In this document: piece after piece, positions 21,555 to 36,077 of the stretch
Position numbering within the stretch: position 1 is the first letter of the stretch
How the letters are laid out: every line of letters starts with the position of its first letter
Assembly: GCA_030737875.1 (NCBI GenBank)
Contig: CM060912.1
Span: 455,828,310-455,892,309, forward strand
Direction: 5' to 3'
Length of the DNA: 64,000 nt
DNA from: Allium sativum
Taxonomy: Eukaryota > Streptophyta > Magnoliopsida > Asparagales > Amaryllidaceae
Position numbers and translations under genes: made by a program
The notes under the pieces: generated by a model
The model's input: the letters and a program-made list of their open reading frames with translations, nothing else
What the model was told of the DNA's origin: nothing
Databases searched by the model: none

Positions 21555-24323
21555 TGTGATGACCGCCTACAACTCCGGCACAAAACAAGAGGAATAATGG
21601 CTGAAAGACGTGGCAGGCGGCTATGGACGATCATAAGAGTAGGATAACACATGTGGATCCTGTTGTATAACTCACAGCACAAGGATAAAATATAATCGAA
21701 CATATACAACAGACAATAATTGTGAAGCATATCTAAGTAAAAACTTGAACTTTCATAACAACTAGAAAGAATATCCATACATCATGGGATTACACCATAA
21801 GTGTTTGTACAAATTTGCCTCACTACAACATTTAGAGCAAACACTAATCATAACACCGGAAACGTCCAATACTAGATAGTAGAAAACTGGTATGCAAACC
21901 TCTAGCTTGTCATTGATCTACAACATCGTCCACTAAGATCTGCTACCTGCTACTCAGTCTTCCTATCCACAACAGGATAATTAACCAAAGGTAATAAAAG
22001 CGGAACATAAAATCTTGAGTCAGACAACAGTTTCAGTGAGCGATAAAACAACTATCTAACATCATCAATATAGTATATGAGAATATGCAGATTAATCAAC
22101 TAATCTACCGTCACCAATAGAGAAGAACTCACACTCGTCTTCCCACATCCGATAATGATAACCGTTACAACATCAAAGAAAGAACAACAGTACATTCATG
22201 GCAATCAGTTATCAAGCGTTGGCCATTTCTAATCGACATTGACATCCCCCAAGTGCAAACCCCGGAGGCCTAAACCAATATCAGACTAGCACTCAAGAGA
22301 TATCTCCTTCGACATCGAATAATCTATAAAGATGATACAAAACAACCATCATCCATGACTCTTTATAACACCGCCAATCCTACTTTGAAACTATCGTTAA
22401 TCGTATGACTGGTAGACCTTGTCATCCGTCAAGTTCTAATGGTACACCCCGGTTCTAGCGAAACTCCATACGCCATCGTGACTCGTATCTCCAGGCCGAC
22501 TGCCCAGGGTACTTGACTAGCAACCTTCTAGTCTTTGGGTGCCCCCGTTGTACCCCTGCTTTGAGTCGCTAGAACCTACGATAAGGATAATCTTTCGGCC
22601 TTCAATATCTTTAACCATCCAACCTGATGGCTATTCCTAAGCTCAAGCACCTTCTCGAGCAACCATTATCCACGAACTCACCACCTTGAGTCATCTTCAC
22701 ATTTGTTGCATTACGATGACCAATGAACACATCACCACACTTCGAACATTCCCAGTTGAATTCACTCAAAGTCACATTCACTCCCAAACCAAAATAACAC
22801 AAATAACGGTCCTGTATAATCAGGTCATTCCTCTTAGGTCGTGACCAACCCAATATCGACGATCCAACCTAACCAAGCTACCCCATCATTCCATGGCCCA
22901 ACTCCCTAACGACACATCCCCAGGTCGTTACATCAAACCCACGACTTATTAAGTCATTTCAACTCATTCAATCCTTATCTGCCTTCCAAGGTCATCCCAC
23001 GACCCAATGTAAGCACGTAGTCCATTATATGAACGACCTGCTTCCTTCATATCCCCAACGATTTCACTCGGCCGACCTGTCCCCAACGACCTGACCCTTC
23101 TTGTCCTATATCATCTGGCCCTTCTTGCTTTGAACAATCTTCCCAAAGCTTAAAACGACCCAAAGCCATACCATCATGCAAACGACCTGGAACTCCGTTA
23201 CAGCCTGAGCTTCAACCCGAATGATCCAACTCCATTTCTTGGAGAACAAGGTACACGACCTGACTATAAAAACGACTTGATTCTAGATCTGACCAAAATA
23301 ACTCCAAACTTGATCAAATCATCACAAATGACAACATCGATTCAAAAAACTCATCCAAAGCATCCAATTCAACCATAAACACTATACGAAATCATCAATG
23401 ACATCAAAATGACAATCATTCATCAATAATCATATAAAACTCACCAAATCATGATAAATCAATGAATAAACTAAAGCATTTGATCTAACTTGCATAAACA
23501 TGTGAATTAACAAAAGAATTTATTGATTTAAGTTGCTAGATTAGATCCTATGGTGATTCATATAAAAATATACTTACCATGAAGTAGATCTTGGTGAAAA
23601 CAAATTAAAATGATGAAAGTAAGATCAAACAATCCATATATTTGATTGAATCCGTGTGAGAGATGTCTATCAATCACCAAAACTTTGATCCAGCTTAAAA
23701 ACGATGAATCATGAATCCGAACAACGAAGAATACTCTTCAAACCTCTTGATTTGATGCGATCTCTCTTCATTTGATGTAGATACATCTTTGATTGATGTT
23801 AATCTGTAATCTTCTCATGTAGATCTAGAATTTTAACGGTGGAAAGGTGTATTTGATTGAGCAAGGAGGATCACGAGCTCAACCAAATGAGAGAATGAAG
23901 AAAGTAAACTATTCTCCATGCCTCTACCCCTTTATTTACAGCCTCCAACTAGACCACTAATGGGCCACCCCAAATCAACTCATCAATGGCTTCAATAAAT
24001 TTATACAGAAAATTGTGAAACACAAAAACAACGATTCCTCCCAAACCGCTGAATCAAATCTTTAATGTGACCACTATACGGAATTGGCAACACCATTTCC
24101 TTTCCAGTGAAATCAATCTTAGCACCTGATTCGATCCCTGTCAAAAGTTATGCCCTGTACAAAACTAATAGGGGGAAAATTGTCATAAATAAAATTGGTA
24201 AGAATTATGGACATGTCTCACATTCCCATAAACAACATATTAAAATATGAGAATGTTCCAACCCTTAGGGAAATAAATAAAAATATTTTACAATCCCGTG
24301 ATACATAAAATGCGGGTTTTACA
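21555..24323 (-). repeat. 5' LTR of the older gypsy element
   Basis: On the plus strand it begins TGTGATGACCGCC beside the PBS and appears to end GCGGGTTTTACA at 24323, about 2.8 kb. An AGCGGAA motif near 22010 occurs at a similar place in the other gypsy LTRs of the window. The outer boundary is inferred from the TG...CA ends only, because the partner LTR is outside the window. Confidence 0.65.
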
Positions 24324-25375
24324 AGTTATAATTACCTATCAGAGAACAATACATAATTATAATTGCATATAGACATTCTTTCTAGAGAGCTTAATAAACG
24401 AGATATATTCACAACAAAAATAAGAGTACATTTTGCATACTTAAAAGGTTATAAAATATGTTATTATGTTATTGAAACATACTATTAGTTATAGATCTTC
24501 TGAAGGCATTGTTTTTCGCTTCTGCTAAAATTATGATATGACGTATAAAATATCTCCTCAGTAGAATATTTAAATATTTTTCTTTAATAAAGTTATGCAT
24601 TGGGATACTCAATTCATGGTGTATTTTTGGAAAGTAATAGATCCTAGATTACTATTTACTTCTAAAAAAATTAATGGAGCTACAGATCCATTAAAATCTT
24701 AATTTTTTTATAAAGGAGCTATTCGTCTGTTTTGATTTACAAATTCTATAAGTAATTTATTGTTACATCACTTCTAGAATGTTATATCATACTTGAAGAT
24801 ATTACATATGCAACGCTTTTATAAGGCTATACAAATGTATAATATCAGTTCAAGACAAGAGGTATTTTATAAACACCGCTTCTGGAGTGTTACATATCTT
24901 TAATAAAGATACATTTTATGCATTATTTTAGGAATGTCAAATTTGCACATCATAATTTTTTCTACATAAATCACATAGTTACTACTTTCAAAGTAGCATA
25001 AAATAACTTTTTGAAGATTTTCCTAATTATTTTTGAAATGCCATATAATATTCTAACTATAGTAACAAAATTAGACGCGTTAAATTTAAGATAAATGTGA
25101 AAAATAAAATCACTACTTCTGGAATGTAGTATTTAATATAATACCTCGTTTGAGATGAATTACTGTCATTTTTCTAGAATTTTACATGTCTTCCTTCAAA
25201 GAACATTGTTTATTTTTAAGAAATTGCAATTTACCAAAAATAAAAACTAAGTTCCTATAACATCCCTTCCGAGATATTGGATTTTTTAATATAAATGTAA
25301 ATAAGACCTTCATACATCTCTTCAAGATATATACACATATACTGGTAAATATGAATAGAACGACATATTAGCTAT
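24324..25375. other. AT-rich sequence with degenerate short repeats
   Basis: There is no coding frame. A motif close to CTTCTGGAATGTTACAT recurs imperfectly, for example near 24771, 24883, 25110 and 25170. Whether this is an eroded tandem repeat or a decayed LTR is unclear. Confidence 0.35.
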
Positions 25376-28300
25376 TGTAACATCCCATAAGTTTATCATT
25401 TTGAAATGGATGTTTAATTTATTTTAAATATTCAAATATAGGATTATCAAACATAAAATAATTATGATTTATGTGATAGATAATAATGTTAAACCTGTTT
25501 TGAGGTTTAATTCCAAAAATAAGAGATTTGGATTTTTCATCAAATCATTTACCAAAATCGGTTTTCGAACAAAATTGAGAGTTTCAATAATGGATTATAC
25601 AAAACTAGATACATACACTTATAAATTCAACAAGGAATATGAAATAAAATAATTTATTATGCTTCTAAGAGTAAGACGTTCTAATGACATCACTTATGAC
25701 ATCGTTGAAAATATCATTAATTTTGAATCAATTTAATCGATTTAAATTAAGTAATGAATAATTTATTTTAATTAAGTAATTTTAAATGATTCATTTTATT
25801 TATTTGTATGAACATAAGCGATTTAAAATGGATTTAAAAATATACAAATTTGTTTTATAAAGATATATAAATTTCGTTAAATTCTGGCAGATCGAGAATG
25901 TATTTGATAAATGGAATTAAGTATTATTTAATATAGTTTTATAGCCTTAATGATCTTGTTTTAGTATTTCAAAGATGATAAAAATATATTTGTTAATTTA
26001 TTTTCCATAAATAAATAGTTTAGTTAAAAACTAAAAATGTAACAGAAAATCGAATTATGGGTTATCAACGGTTTGACAAGTATAAGTTCTTGTAAAAGGC
26101 CGCAAATCCGTACGCTTTGAGTTGACAAATATTACACACGTCCGACCCAAAGTGCACAAAAATAAGAATTTTTAACAGAAAAAAAATTTGTGGATGGGAA
26201 AAGAAAGAAATATTAAAATATAAAAATAAGAAGAAGAGCCAACACCACACAAAGTCTCACATCGCAGCGGAATAGAATATAATATAGAAATAAATCTTTA
26301 TTGAGAGCTTGAAAAATACTTACAATCATCATAGTACATCAATACATCTGGAAAGTAATAAAAACCTATCCTATTATACATCACACAGCGGAATAAATAC
26401 TAGATAATACCATGCGTATGGACTTCTTCGGGTCATCTCTAAACTTTATAGCATCCGATAACCTAAACCTGTAAAACTCGGTCTGACCCGAGTATTGCGA
26501 ACGCCACAGATCAGTTTGGTGAAACAGTATGAGAAAACTCACTAAGTTTTATAAGTAACATCAAACTTGATTTTAAAGTCAAAAACCCTTTCGAAAGAAA
26601 AGAATAGTCGTAAGACCAATCCACACATAAAAACGAATGCTTTTACCTTGCGATAACTCAAAACATTTTTGATATCAAAATCCTATGATACTATAATTGT
26701 GTCTATCAAATAAATAATCATCTAGCAGAACGCTTGCATCTCATGCTCTACATACATTGTCTATAATAAAAAAGGCAGGGCGCTTATTGTAGATTGGATT
26801 CCGACGATGACAACATATGGAACCACCTTCCGATCAGTGTACTCTAGAGCGGATACACTGGGGTTCAACAAGAACATCTTGCAACCCGGCCACACTTGAC
26901 GGGCCACTTATTCAGCTTGAGTGGACCGAATGTATTATCACCCACGGTTGGGATCAACAGTCGTTACCGAAAGTTGCAACAACGATAGATTAAGAAGACA
27001 AAAAGGAATTTCTCTAGATGGTGATAATACACTCTGCTTGGGTGAGACCCAACTAGCCATGATGCCTGCCCGATTTTTGTCATTTCCCGGTTGATGATGG
27101 TTGAGACGACGATTGTGTACCTTTTTAGATCAACACATCAAAATTTGAATGTCACATCGTTAGATCCATCAAATCACTAATTGACGTCCTAAAAAATACA
27201 CTGGGTATGTGTAAAGAAAATCAATGTACGTGACCATCTGGAAAAACTATGTCGGACACTCGTCCATACAAGTCATCCAGGAACAGGATGAATCGAAGAC
27301 ACCCTCCTACCCCATCCAAAGGATCAGTAGCGAGTAGTCCTTGCAAATCCGCAAAATCTTACTTATGGCTGAATCACGTCAAATTACCTCTTGTTGCAAT
27401 CCAAAGAATATTCAATAAGTAACCTTTTGCTAATGAAGATCCACGGTCTTCAATTTCTCCGCCTTGATCAATATCTTCAATTTTCAACATTTACATATTT
27501 GTTGGTCAGAATGGTTTTCGAATATAGATTCGATCCCAGTCTTTCCGTACCAACAATCGAGTTGGACAAATTTTGATAGTCGTTTATTTAACTATCAAAA
27601 TAAACAACCATCATCCATAGAAAAATAAAATGGATTTATTGGTTCGGTATACAACGTCACTTGACCTCTTTAGTTAAACAGTTGTTAATCAAATTTCTAA
27701 TCTTCCAACATTTGAAATACCTATTTTTCACTTCTTATTTCCAAATCAATTTATTCAACTTATAACTCTTCAAATTGTAGTTTATAATATCCTTCATGGA
27801 AATATTATTTTAATTTCCCTCAACTACCCTCGTTTCTGAAATAATATCATCCATGGATAACTATGAAGTTGTTCAAGTTGGGGTATTTTATTTACCTCTC
27901 AGACCTTGAGTCGACAACATTTTTATCTTTGGAACAGATAGAAGTTTATTAACGAATTCCAAATTCCAGTAACTGACCCAAAGTTCCATTTACTGTAGAA
28001 TCCCTTTTTTTATAACACTTATCTTAGTTTTGTTTCGATTGAACTCCATTTCAAATCTAAAACATTTATCTCTAGATCTTATCGTTAGATCTTCACTTTT
28101 ATAATCAAATTCAACCACTTAAGCCTCTCTTCGATTTCAAATCATATTAAGTCTTGTTTAAAACATTCCTTTTATAAAATTTCTTTTAGGAAATAGATCA
28201 AAATTATAACTCATATAAATATGAGTCAAACTTATTAAAAATTCTTTTTAATTATAAAAAGGGTCTTACTCAACTCATTTTCCTTTATTACCGCCCTATT

Positions 28301-31300
28301 TCAGCATGTTTATTTTCAAACATTATTCACATTAAAAGTTAATATTATTCCTTTTATAGAAATATGGACTCGATATATCAAAACAACTTGATTTCAGCCG
28401 AAAACACTGTTATAGGTTCAAATCTTGTCCATCGAGTCACTTTATAGAATTCATATTCATATTTCATCTAAAAATCTTGTTTATAGGTTGTTTAACATTC
28501 TTTAAATCAAATTGTAATTCTTTCTTTAAAGGTTATTTTAAAATAATAGTTAAATTTAATAATAATTAACAATGCAATAATCAATCCTCGTTCAAGCAGT
28601 TGACTTAGTCATCTCAAACAATGTTAATTCGTTAACCAATTTCAATTAGGCCTTTCTTTTTAATTAATTTATAAAATCTATGTAAATAATTTCAATTAAT
28701 TAACAATCTAATTAACTTAAATAATCACAATTAGTTATTTATTTGAACAATTAATTTAATCTTTAACCGTTTGGTTAATTTCTGTTTATTTGCTTATAAA
28801 ATTCTTTAACATATGAATCTTGATTTATATACACGTTTTATAACCACTAAATAAAAATAATTATGTATTTCCTTTACTAAACCTTTATTCAAAAATTTAT
28901 ATAAAATAGATTTCAAAATCTATCTTTAGTTATAAAAACAAATTTTATAACTTTCTTTCTATTGATTTACCTAACGGTAAATCAATCTTTATAAAACGAT
29001 TCATTATTAGGCCATCTACCAATAATTACTCAACCAATATCACCTATTAGTTAATATCAAATAGATGCTGAATCTGGATTTAACAACTAATCAAATTGAT
29101 TAAACATTTCATATAATATGAAAGTAAACAATATATTTGAGGAATCCAGTTGGATCCCTCCAACCCATCCTTCGAAGCATCAAAATGGGTTAACTCAATT
29201 TCAATACAACAATATATTCATTTTTATTCATCACCATGAACGGAAACAAACAGTTTAACTACTAACAATCAACAATACATTTATAACATCCATTCAAACA
29301 TCCAATTATTTACTTAATATGTTTATATCATTATAAACGTAACCAATGAGGTAAGTTACCTCGTTTTGAAGTCTAATCGTTAAAATAACGATTAAGTTCT
29401 ATTAAATTAAACAAACATTTAATTTAATAAAAATATTCAGCATACATGCAAACGGTCATCCAATTACCAGTCATGCATTAGCGAATATTGCACACAAAAT
29501 AAAAACTGTACTTATATAAAATATAAGTAAGATAAACTGAGTGAGTTAAATTCACCTTGAATTGGTTCGTTTATTAAATGATTCGATTTAGTCAAATTAA
29601 ATAGATATTTAATTTGACCAATGATTCCAGCTACCTCCATTCGTGACCAAATTAGTTCCATGTTGTAGCACTCGACGAGACGAATCCAACTCTTCCTGTT
29701 TTTTTGGAATCTGACAACGTACACACGAAATATTGATTTTATAAGTTTATATTCATTTAAATTAAGTAAAATTAAATTAAATTTAGAATTGGGCTTCACC
29801 ATTTACTTTCTTCGGCCCATTACCCTTCCAAATCCACGAACCCGTAGTGTTTGCTACAGTAGCCTCCCTCCCCCTTCATAATATCTTCCCCAACTCTTAC
29901 AGTGCCACCCATGCAAACATTTTTCTTCCCCACCCTTTACTTCTTATTGCTCTTCTCATTATATATATATGTATGTATGTATATGTGTGTGTGTGTGTGT
30001 ATATATATATATTAACAAAAAGGCTGAAGCCTATGATCTTCTTCACAGCCCACTTCATTCCATTTCTTCCCCATACAATATTGCGCAAGTGTTCCATCTA
30101 CTCATGAAAACCTTCTCCTTCCAACTTCGACACAATGTCAGGCCGTTATGGTGATAGGTGCATCACCATTCACCACCAAAACAATCATAATCCAAACCCC
30201 GTTTCACTCCTTACTTTCCCCACCACCACACAACTACATCTCCGCTCATCCAAACTCCACTTCCCGACACCCGCTACTCACTCGTGACCCACCGGACTGT
30301 TGTCTCATCTTTCAGCACACGCCGACGCTCCTCTTCCACCACTTACGTCCTTTCCAGTACCAAACCCGAGCACCCCAAATGAGAAGTTTTTGATTTATGG
30401 AAGAGAGTTTTCGGTTGTGTTCATCTGGAGAAAGGAAGCTCTGTTTTTTATACGAATGGAGGTTGTGAGCCTGAAATGAAAATGGGGGAATAGAGTATTG
30501 TTTGGAAAAGGAAGATTGGTTTTGAGGAGAAATGGAAAGCAGTGTTTATAGGATAAATATACGTGGTGGCCACGTTTTAATTTAATATATTATATACCTT
30601 AGGTCCGCGGCTAGAGTTGTTTTCAATTTAGGTAGGTATATGCGCGTTGATAGAATAGACATGTATAAGTGAGATATATTTTCGTGTGATCGGCACAGTA
30701 GCAAAAGATTGGTTGGCACGGTTTTAGGATTGGCATGTAAGAAAGCAGAAAGTGTGGCACCCAAGTAAAGAAGGACAGCGGCAAAGATTTAATTAAGTTA
30801 AATATATATAAATATATATATATATATCACTATGATTCGGTACAGTTTGTTTTATAACGTTATTAAATCCTGCCGCTGTTTAACATTGAGCGTTATACAC
30901 ATCACCACACATGAACTCCAATGCAACGAAAATGGACTACTGCTACGTCTTAACGTTCCGGCTCCAATGAAATTAATTTTGTTGAAAACCGACTTCGTTC
31001 GCACTACAGTGTTATTTTAATTTATCAATCGACCTTTAAATTGCATGTACAAATAAAACAACTCTGATTGGCTCCAAACTGAGAATCTAGCAATAATTAG
31101 CTATGTGTATGCCAATAAAATTTGTTTCGTCGAAAACGGAAGTTATTTGGAAAGAAATTTATTTCTAAAGCTTATATAATATCGATAAAATATAATTAAA
31201 TCCAAAACAATTCAATAATAATAAATTATAATTATTGTATATCTCTAACTAAAATTTTATACAGCTTCAAACTAAACCATTATAGATTTTAAGCTTAACA

Positions 31301-31734
31301 TTTCAAATTCTGGGTTAAAACGATATTCAAATATACATAAAAACCCTTAATATTTCATTAAATAAACGTTGTCGTTTATTAACATATTCCGTAGTGACTA
31401 TTTGAAAATTTGTATTGGACATAACTTGCAATCTGTAATATGAAATCTACATTTTTCTCTTTTATTAGAAAAATATAACCCCATAGATTCTGACGATTCC
31501 TATTTCTCATAATTCCGACATATATAGGATCATGTATACTCAGTTGAAGTTCGAATAATAAACTACGAACTACTGTGACATTTCGAGCTCGTTTATAATT
31601 TAAATATAAAATTAATGTTCAACCTTCATTATATAAACGAATTCTATATTTATAAATCCATTTAAATTACAAATCAATATTTAAAATGATAAAATATAAT
31701 AAATGTCTTACTACCAAAAATATGGGATGTTATA
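25376..31734 (-). repeat. Large gypsy-type solo LTR (left boundary uncertain)
   Basis: The right end reads TATGGGATGTTATA (31721-31734), an almost perfect inverse match to TGTAACATCCCATA at 25376. An alternative left end is TGTAACAGAAAATCG at 26038. The body aligns in order with the solo LTR at 44845-49685. Shared landmarks are AGCGGAA (26265), GGAACCACCTTCCGATCAGT (26820) and CCAGTTGGATCCCTCCAACC (29147). The minus-strand transcription signals are CTATAAAC-like (near 30548). No gag or pol is present on either side, so it is a solo LTR formed by LTR-LTR recombination. No clear target-site duplication was found. Confidence 0.6.
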
Positions 31735-33054
31735 AGTCTACAACATTGTAAGCTATAAATGGCATACGTATACATATATAAGAATGCATTAATAAGAGTT
31801 AAACTACTCTCTTATATTAGCAAAAAAAATATTACAACTAAGCATGTTCTTAGGTAAAATAAGCATATATAACAAACCAAAACAAGAAGAAAAAACCTTA
31901 CCATTAAGTGTCACATCTTCTTACATGGGCATGGAAAGAGGACAAAGAAGCATAGAGAGGCATGGTGGATGGTAGACAATGTGGAAAATAGTGGCGGTAT
32001 GGTGGTGTAAGGGTATGGAGACGATTTGATGGGTTATGTCAAGTTAAATATAAAAACATCTTATGCTTTTCCTATAAATAAGCATTTGTTCTTTTCACAA
32101 TTTCACATACATTTCTTTTATTCTTGTTTATCCTAAAGCTATTTTAACGAGTTATTCTTGAGTGAAGTAAGGAGGATTTGAAATAGTGGAAGTGCTTAAG
32201 CACCAATCTACTAAATTATTGTTTAACTTCCTCATATCTTAACCAAATCTTATATAATCATTTCTAAACTTGGGCTTTAAGCATAATAAATCATTGAAAG
32301 AATGATTAATAAGTAAGATGTGAAGGAAGTTAAGAGGAAGATGGGAAGGTAAGGCATACATAAAGCAAGGAGCAAGTTCCAAGAGCTTTAGGGAAAGAAA
32401 GTGAAGGAATGTTTGATATGAATGTTGGCATGAAGTTAGGCTGAGACAAATGTGAGAATACTAGTTACGATACTTCCACCTTCTTAAATTTTCATATTAT
32501 TTTTTATGTGTATACTTGGTTTATTAGCATAGTTTGGATGCTAACATTTTTGAATTTTGGGTAATAACTAGTTGATAATACGCTAGCATGATATAGAACG
32601 ATTCACGGAATATGCACGTCGAATTTACACAAAGGAATCACTTTCCTTTGCAAGCTCTATATGGTATTGTTAATCTCTTTGAAATTGATTTAAAATGGTT
32701 TATAAGTGATTTAGTAAACATTAAAACTTGTCTCGACAATGTTAAGAAGTATTTGAAAACAAGTCAAAAACAATGCACTGCGTTTTGATACTTCACGATC
32801 AAAAAAGTCAAACAGATGTATAGAATGAAAAATAAATTGGGATCCTTCCAACCATTTATAACCATAGTTTTTATATGAATGTGAAAAATCAAGAACATTT
32901 TTATTAAATCTCTAAACATGATCAAAATAAAATTTCAAAATCATTGCATTTCATTAATTCAAGAAACTTGGTTTTCAGTAACTTTAGTCTTTCAAAAATA
33001 TGAAATAAATTCCATAAATATGTTAAAATGTTTTGAAACGGATTTAATTAAAGA

Positions 33055-33087
<33 letters not shown>

Positions 33088-34300
33088 TAGCAAAGGTTTC
33101 TACCAACTCATGAACAAACAGTTTTGAACTTGGGATTTCTTCTCGAATATTTTAAGAAGAGTTTTAAAATGATTAAAAGAAATTATTTCTAAAAGAATTA
33201 TGATTAAAGAATGAAAAATTATTTCAAATATGAATTTCACTAAAAAAGATTGAGTATGCAGAAATGACTAGTAATTTATTCTAGAAATAGTTTGGCCAAA
33301 GCCCCTATTAATTTCAAAATAGCCAAAATATTCTTTCCAAAAAAGTATATAAATTAGGATTATAGAGTTAATTTAACTAATAATTGTCTAAACTTATGCA
33401 AATATTCAGTGAATAGTTCAGACATTTATGCAATTATATCAAATTTTTGTAGAAACTTCCGCTGCGGTTCACGAAACAAATTATGGAAGTATACATGATT
33501 TTTCATAAAAAAGTTACAGATACTTTTGCTATTTTTCGATATGATTGTATAAATTTCTGCAATTATTCAGTTAATAATGTGCAATTATTCAGTAATTAAA
33601 TTTTAGGGGCCTAACATTCACTTTAGTCTATCTGTGAGTGTCACAAAAAATATGACTGTGAAGTAGAACAGTTCGAAAGAAAAGCCAGGATACTCTAAAA
33701 ATATTATGAATTAGTTAGACAATTTTACCACCTTACGAGTGATAGAGAGATAGTCTCTAGACCTAAGTTTGGACAATCAGTTTCTGGTCTAACTATCTAG
33801 ACTGGCCCGTTAGAGGGAATAGTTAAATTGGTTAACTTGGGATACACTCCCTTTAAAAAGAAATAAAAGAGATTTCAAGTACCCAAAGATAATCAAGCTG
33901 TGAAATAGAATTGAGAACATTCTAGTTGAACTTGGCATTAAATTCCGAGGACGGAACTCCTACTATCCATGAGAATTTAAAAGGTGATTTCACCATTATT
34001 CAATGAATAATACAAGTTGAATATAGAAATTAGTATTAGGGATAATAAGTTGAAACATCGTACATCTTTTTAGCTAACACCAGATGGATTGGGTACAAAA
34101 TGTCTTAAGTAACATTATTTCTAATCTATTTGAGATATGTTTTGAAATATGAGTCTCCATCAAAGATATATTTTGAAGTAAGAAATCTTAAATCAAGATT
34201 TGAATTTTATTGACTGAAGCATACAAAATGTTTTACTAAGAATGTTAGAATTAAAGAATTTCGGAGGATAAAAGAGATTACTTAAAATAAAGGATTATGT
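31735..34300 (+). other. LTR-like remnant, unassigned
   Basis: There is no coding frame. It contains CCTATAAATAAGC (about 32070), which looks like a TATA box on the plus strand, and ACTTCCGCTGCGGTT (33457). The latter is the inverse of the AGCGGAA motif common to the gypsy LTRs here. The order of these two signals would fit a decayed LTR in plus orientation. A TGTAACATCCTGC start-like sequence lies at 34296. The boundaries cannot be fixed by eye. Confidence 0.3.
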
Positions 34301-34548
34301 AACATCCTGCATTTTTAAATTAAATAATAAAATAAGATTTGTAAAATTTTTTGTATTTGGTCACGGAACTAGTGTCATTGCATCTATGGCAATTTTATGA
34401 TCAATTTATACCTATAGTTTACAGAAAACGGACTTTGAAATGAAAAAGATATCATTCAATGAAGTTTCAGAAAAAACACAAAAAATAATAATAAGAGAAA
34501 CACACATAAAACCAATATTTTTCAATGTTCTAATCTTGTGAACAAAAA

Positions 34549-34640
34549 CGCAGTGTGGTTAAGTACTTGTCTCCTAAGTTGTAACACGTGAGTTCGAACC
34601 TAACCAATGTCATGTTTCTAAATTTTAAGAGGGTCAAACA
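34549..34640 (+). mobile_element. tRNA-derived SINE head
   Basis: The sequence CAGTGTGGTTAAGTACTTGT contains an A-box-like element (from 34556). AGTTCGAACC at 34591-34600 is a B box. Spacing of roughly 30 bases fits an RNA polymerase III internal promoter. Plant SINE heads typically read '...AGTGGTTAAG...GGTTCGAAC'. The body and tail are not clear and no duplication was found, so only the head is called. Confidence 0.6.
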
Positions 34641-34796
34641 AAAAGATGCATGTTCCAAGAGAAAAGTATATGTGTAAGTACATATCTTTAATAATAGTTG
34701 GAATAGGTTTGGTGTCACACTTTTTTTGTGTATACACGAACTGACGAAAATGCCCCTTACAATAAAAATGCCCGTTAAAATATTTGGAAAAAAATC

Positions 34797-35890
34797 ATAC
34801 TGACTTTGTAATATATTGCATCAGCAATAATTACTCTATCTTATCCAAGAATACCATAACCAGCATACTATAATTTGTTTCATTTAATTATACTCTATCT
34901 TATCCAAGAATACCATAGCCCCTTAAACTATTTGGAAAAAAAATCATATTGACTTCGTAATATATTGCATCAGCGACATAATAGGTCGATTTAAGACTTT
35001 GTAATATATTGCATCAGCAATAATTACTCTATCTTATCCAAGAATACCATAACCAGCATACTATAATTTGTTTTATATACTATAATTTGTTTCATTTAAT
35101 TATACTCTATCTATCCAAGAATACCATAGCCCCTTAAAATATTTGGAAAAAAATCATACTGACTTCATAATATATTGCATCAGTGACATAATAGGTCGAT
35201 TTAACATAATTATTGCATCGGCAATAATTACTCTATCTTATCCAAGAATACCATAACCAGCATACTATAATTTATTTCATTTAATTATACTCTATCTTAT
35301 CCAAAAATACCATAGCCCCTTGAAATATTTGGAAAAAAATCATACTGACTTCGTAATATATTGCATCAACGACATAATAGGTCGATTTAACATAATTATT
35401 GCATCGGCAATAATTACTCTATCTTATCCAATAATAATATAACCAGCATTCTAGAATTTGTTTCATTTAATTACTCTATCTTATCCAAAAATACCATAGC
35501 CCCTTAAAATATTTGGAAAAAAAATCATACTGACTTCGTAATATATTGCATCAGCGACATAATAGGTCCATTTAACATAATATTGCATTGGCAATAATTA
35601 CTCTACCTTATCCAAGAATACCATAACCAGCATACTAGAATTTGTTCCATTTAATTAGTCTATCTTATCCAAAAATACGATAGCCCCTTAAAATATTCTG
35701 AAAAAAATCATAATGACTTGGTAATATATTGCATCAGCGACATAATAGGTCAATTTAACATAATATTGCATCGGCCATAATTAATCTATCTTATTCAAGA
35801 ATACCATAACCAGCATATTAGAATTTGTTTCATTTAATTTAATTACTCTATCTTATCCAAAAATATCATAACTAGCATACTAGAATTTAT
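34797..35890. repeat. ~185-bp tandem repeat array
   Basis: The marker TGACTTCGTAATATATTGCA recurs near 34801, 34951, 35160, 35346, 35531 and 35713; the last three intervals are close to 185 bp. Each unit holds two sub-copies of CTCTATCTTATCCAAGAATA, so the repeat is itself built from a duplicated half. The left end contains shorter, rearranged units. No frame is present. Confidence 0.88.
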
Positions 35891-36077
35891 TTCCGTTATG
35901 CACTATTACCAAACTTTAAATCCTTTACGCACTAATATCCTAAATTTCCTCCATGCATATGTAATTGGGATAAAAAATGCAATTTTTTCACATAAACACT
36001 AATTTGTTTTTTTCTTTGTTGTCGGGTCATCGTATTTCCAAATATTTTCGATAAAACCCTCTGAAATAATTCTCAAT

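Larger units (their letters stand above)
18476..24323 (-). mobile_element. Older Ty3/gypsy element, minus orientation, truncated by the copia insertion
   Basis: It contains an LTR (21555-24323), a PBS (21537-21554), gag remnants (20331-21372) and protease, RT and RNase H remnants (18476-20158), all on the minus strand. The sequence stops at 18476, within the spacer between RNase H and integrase, exactly where the copia LTR ends. The rest of this element (integrase and its 3' LTR) should lie left of the window, beyond the other copia end. Several stops replace residues that are normally glutamine or tyrosine, consistent with decay of methylated DNA. Confidence 0.85.

Noticed and set aside
22611..22853. 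80-codon minus-strand frame
   Set aside because: It lies inside the LTR of the older gypsy element and shows no domain; treated as chance.
30148..30393. Plus-strand proline/histidine-rich frame of 81 codons
   Set aside because: It lies in the C-rich part of a minus-oriented solo LTR; composition explains the open frame.
34549..34620. tRNA gene
   Set aside because: A and B boxes are present, but no cloverleaf with acceptor stem could be formed by eye. A SINE head fits better.
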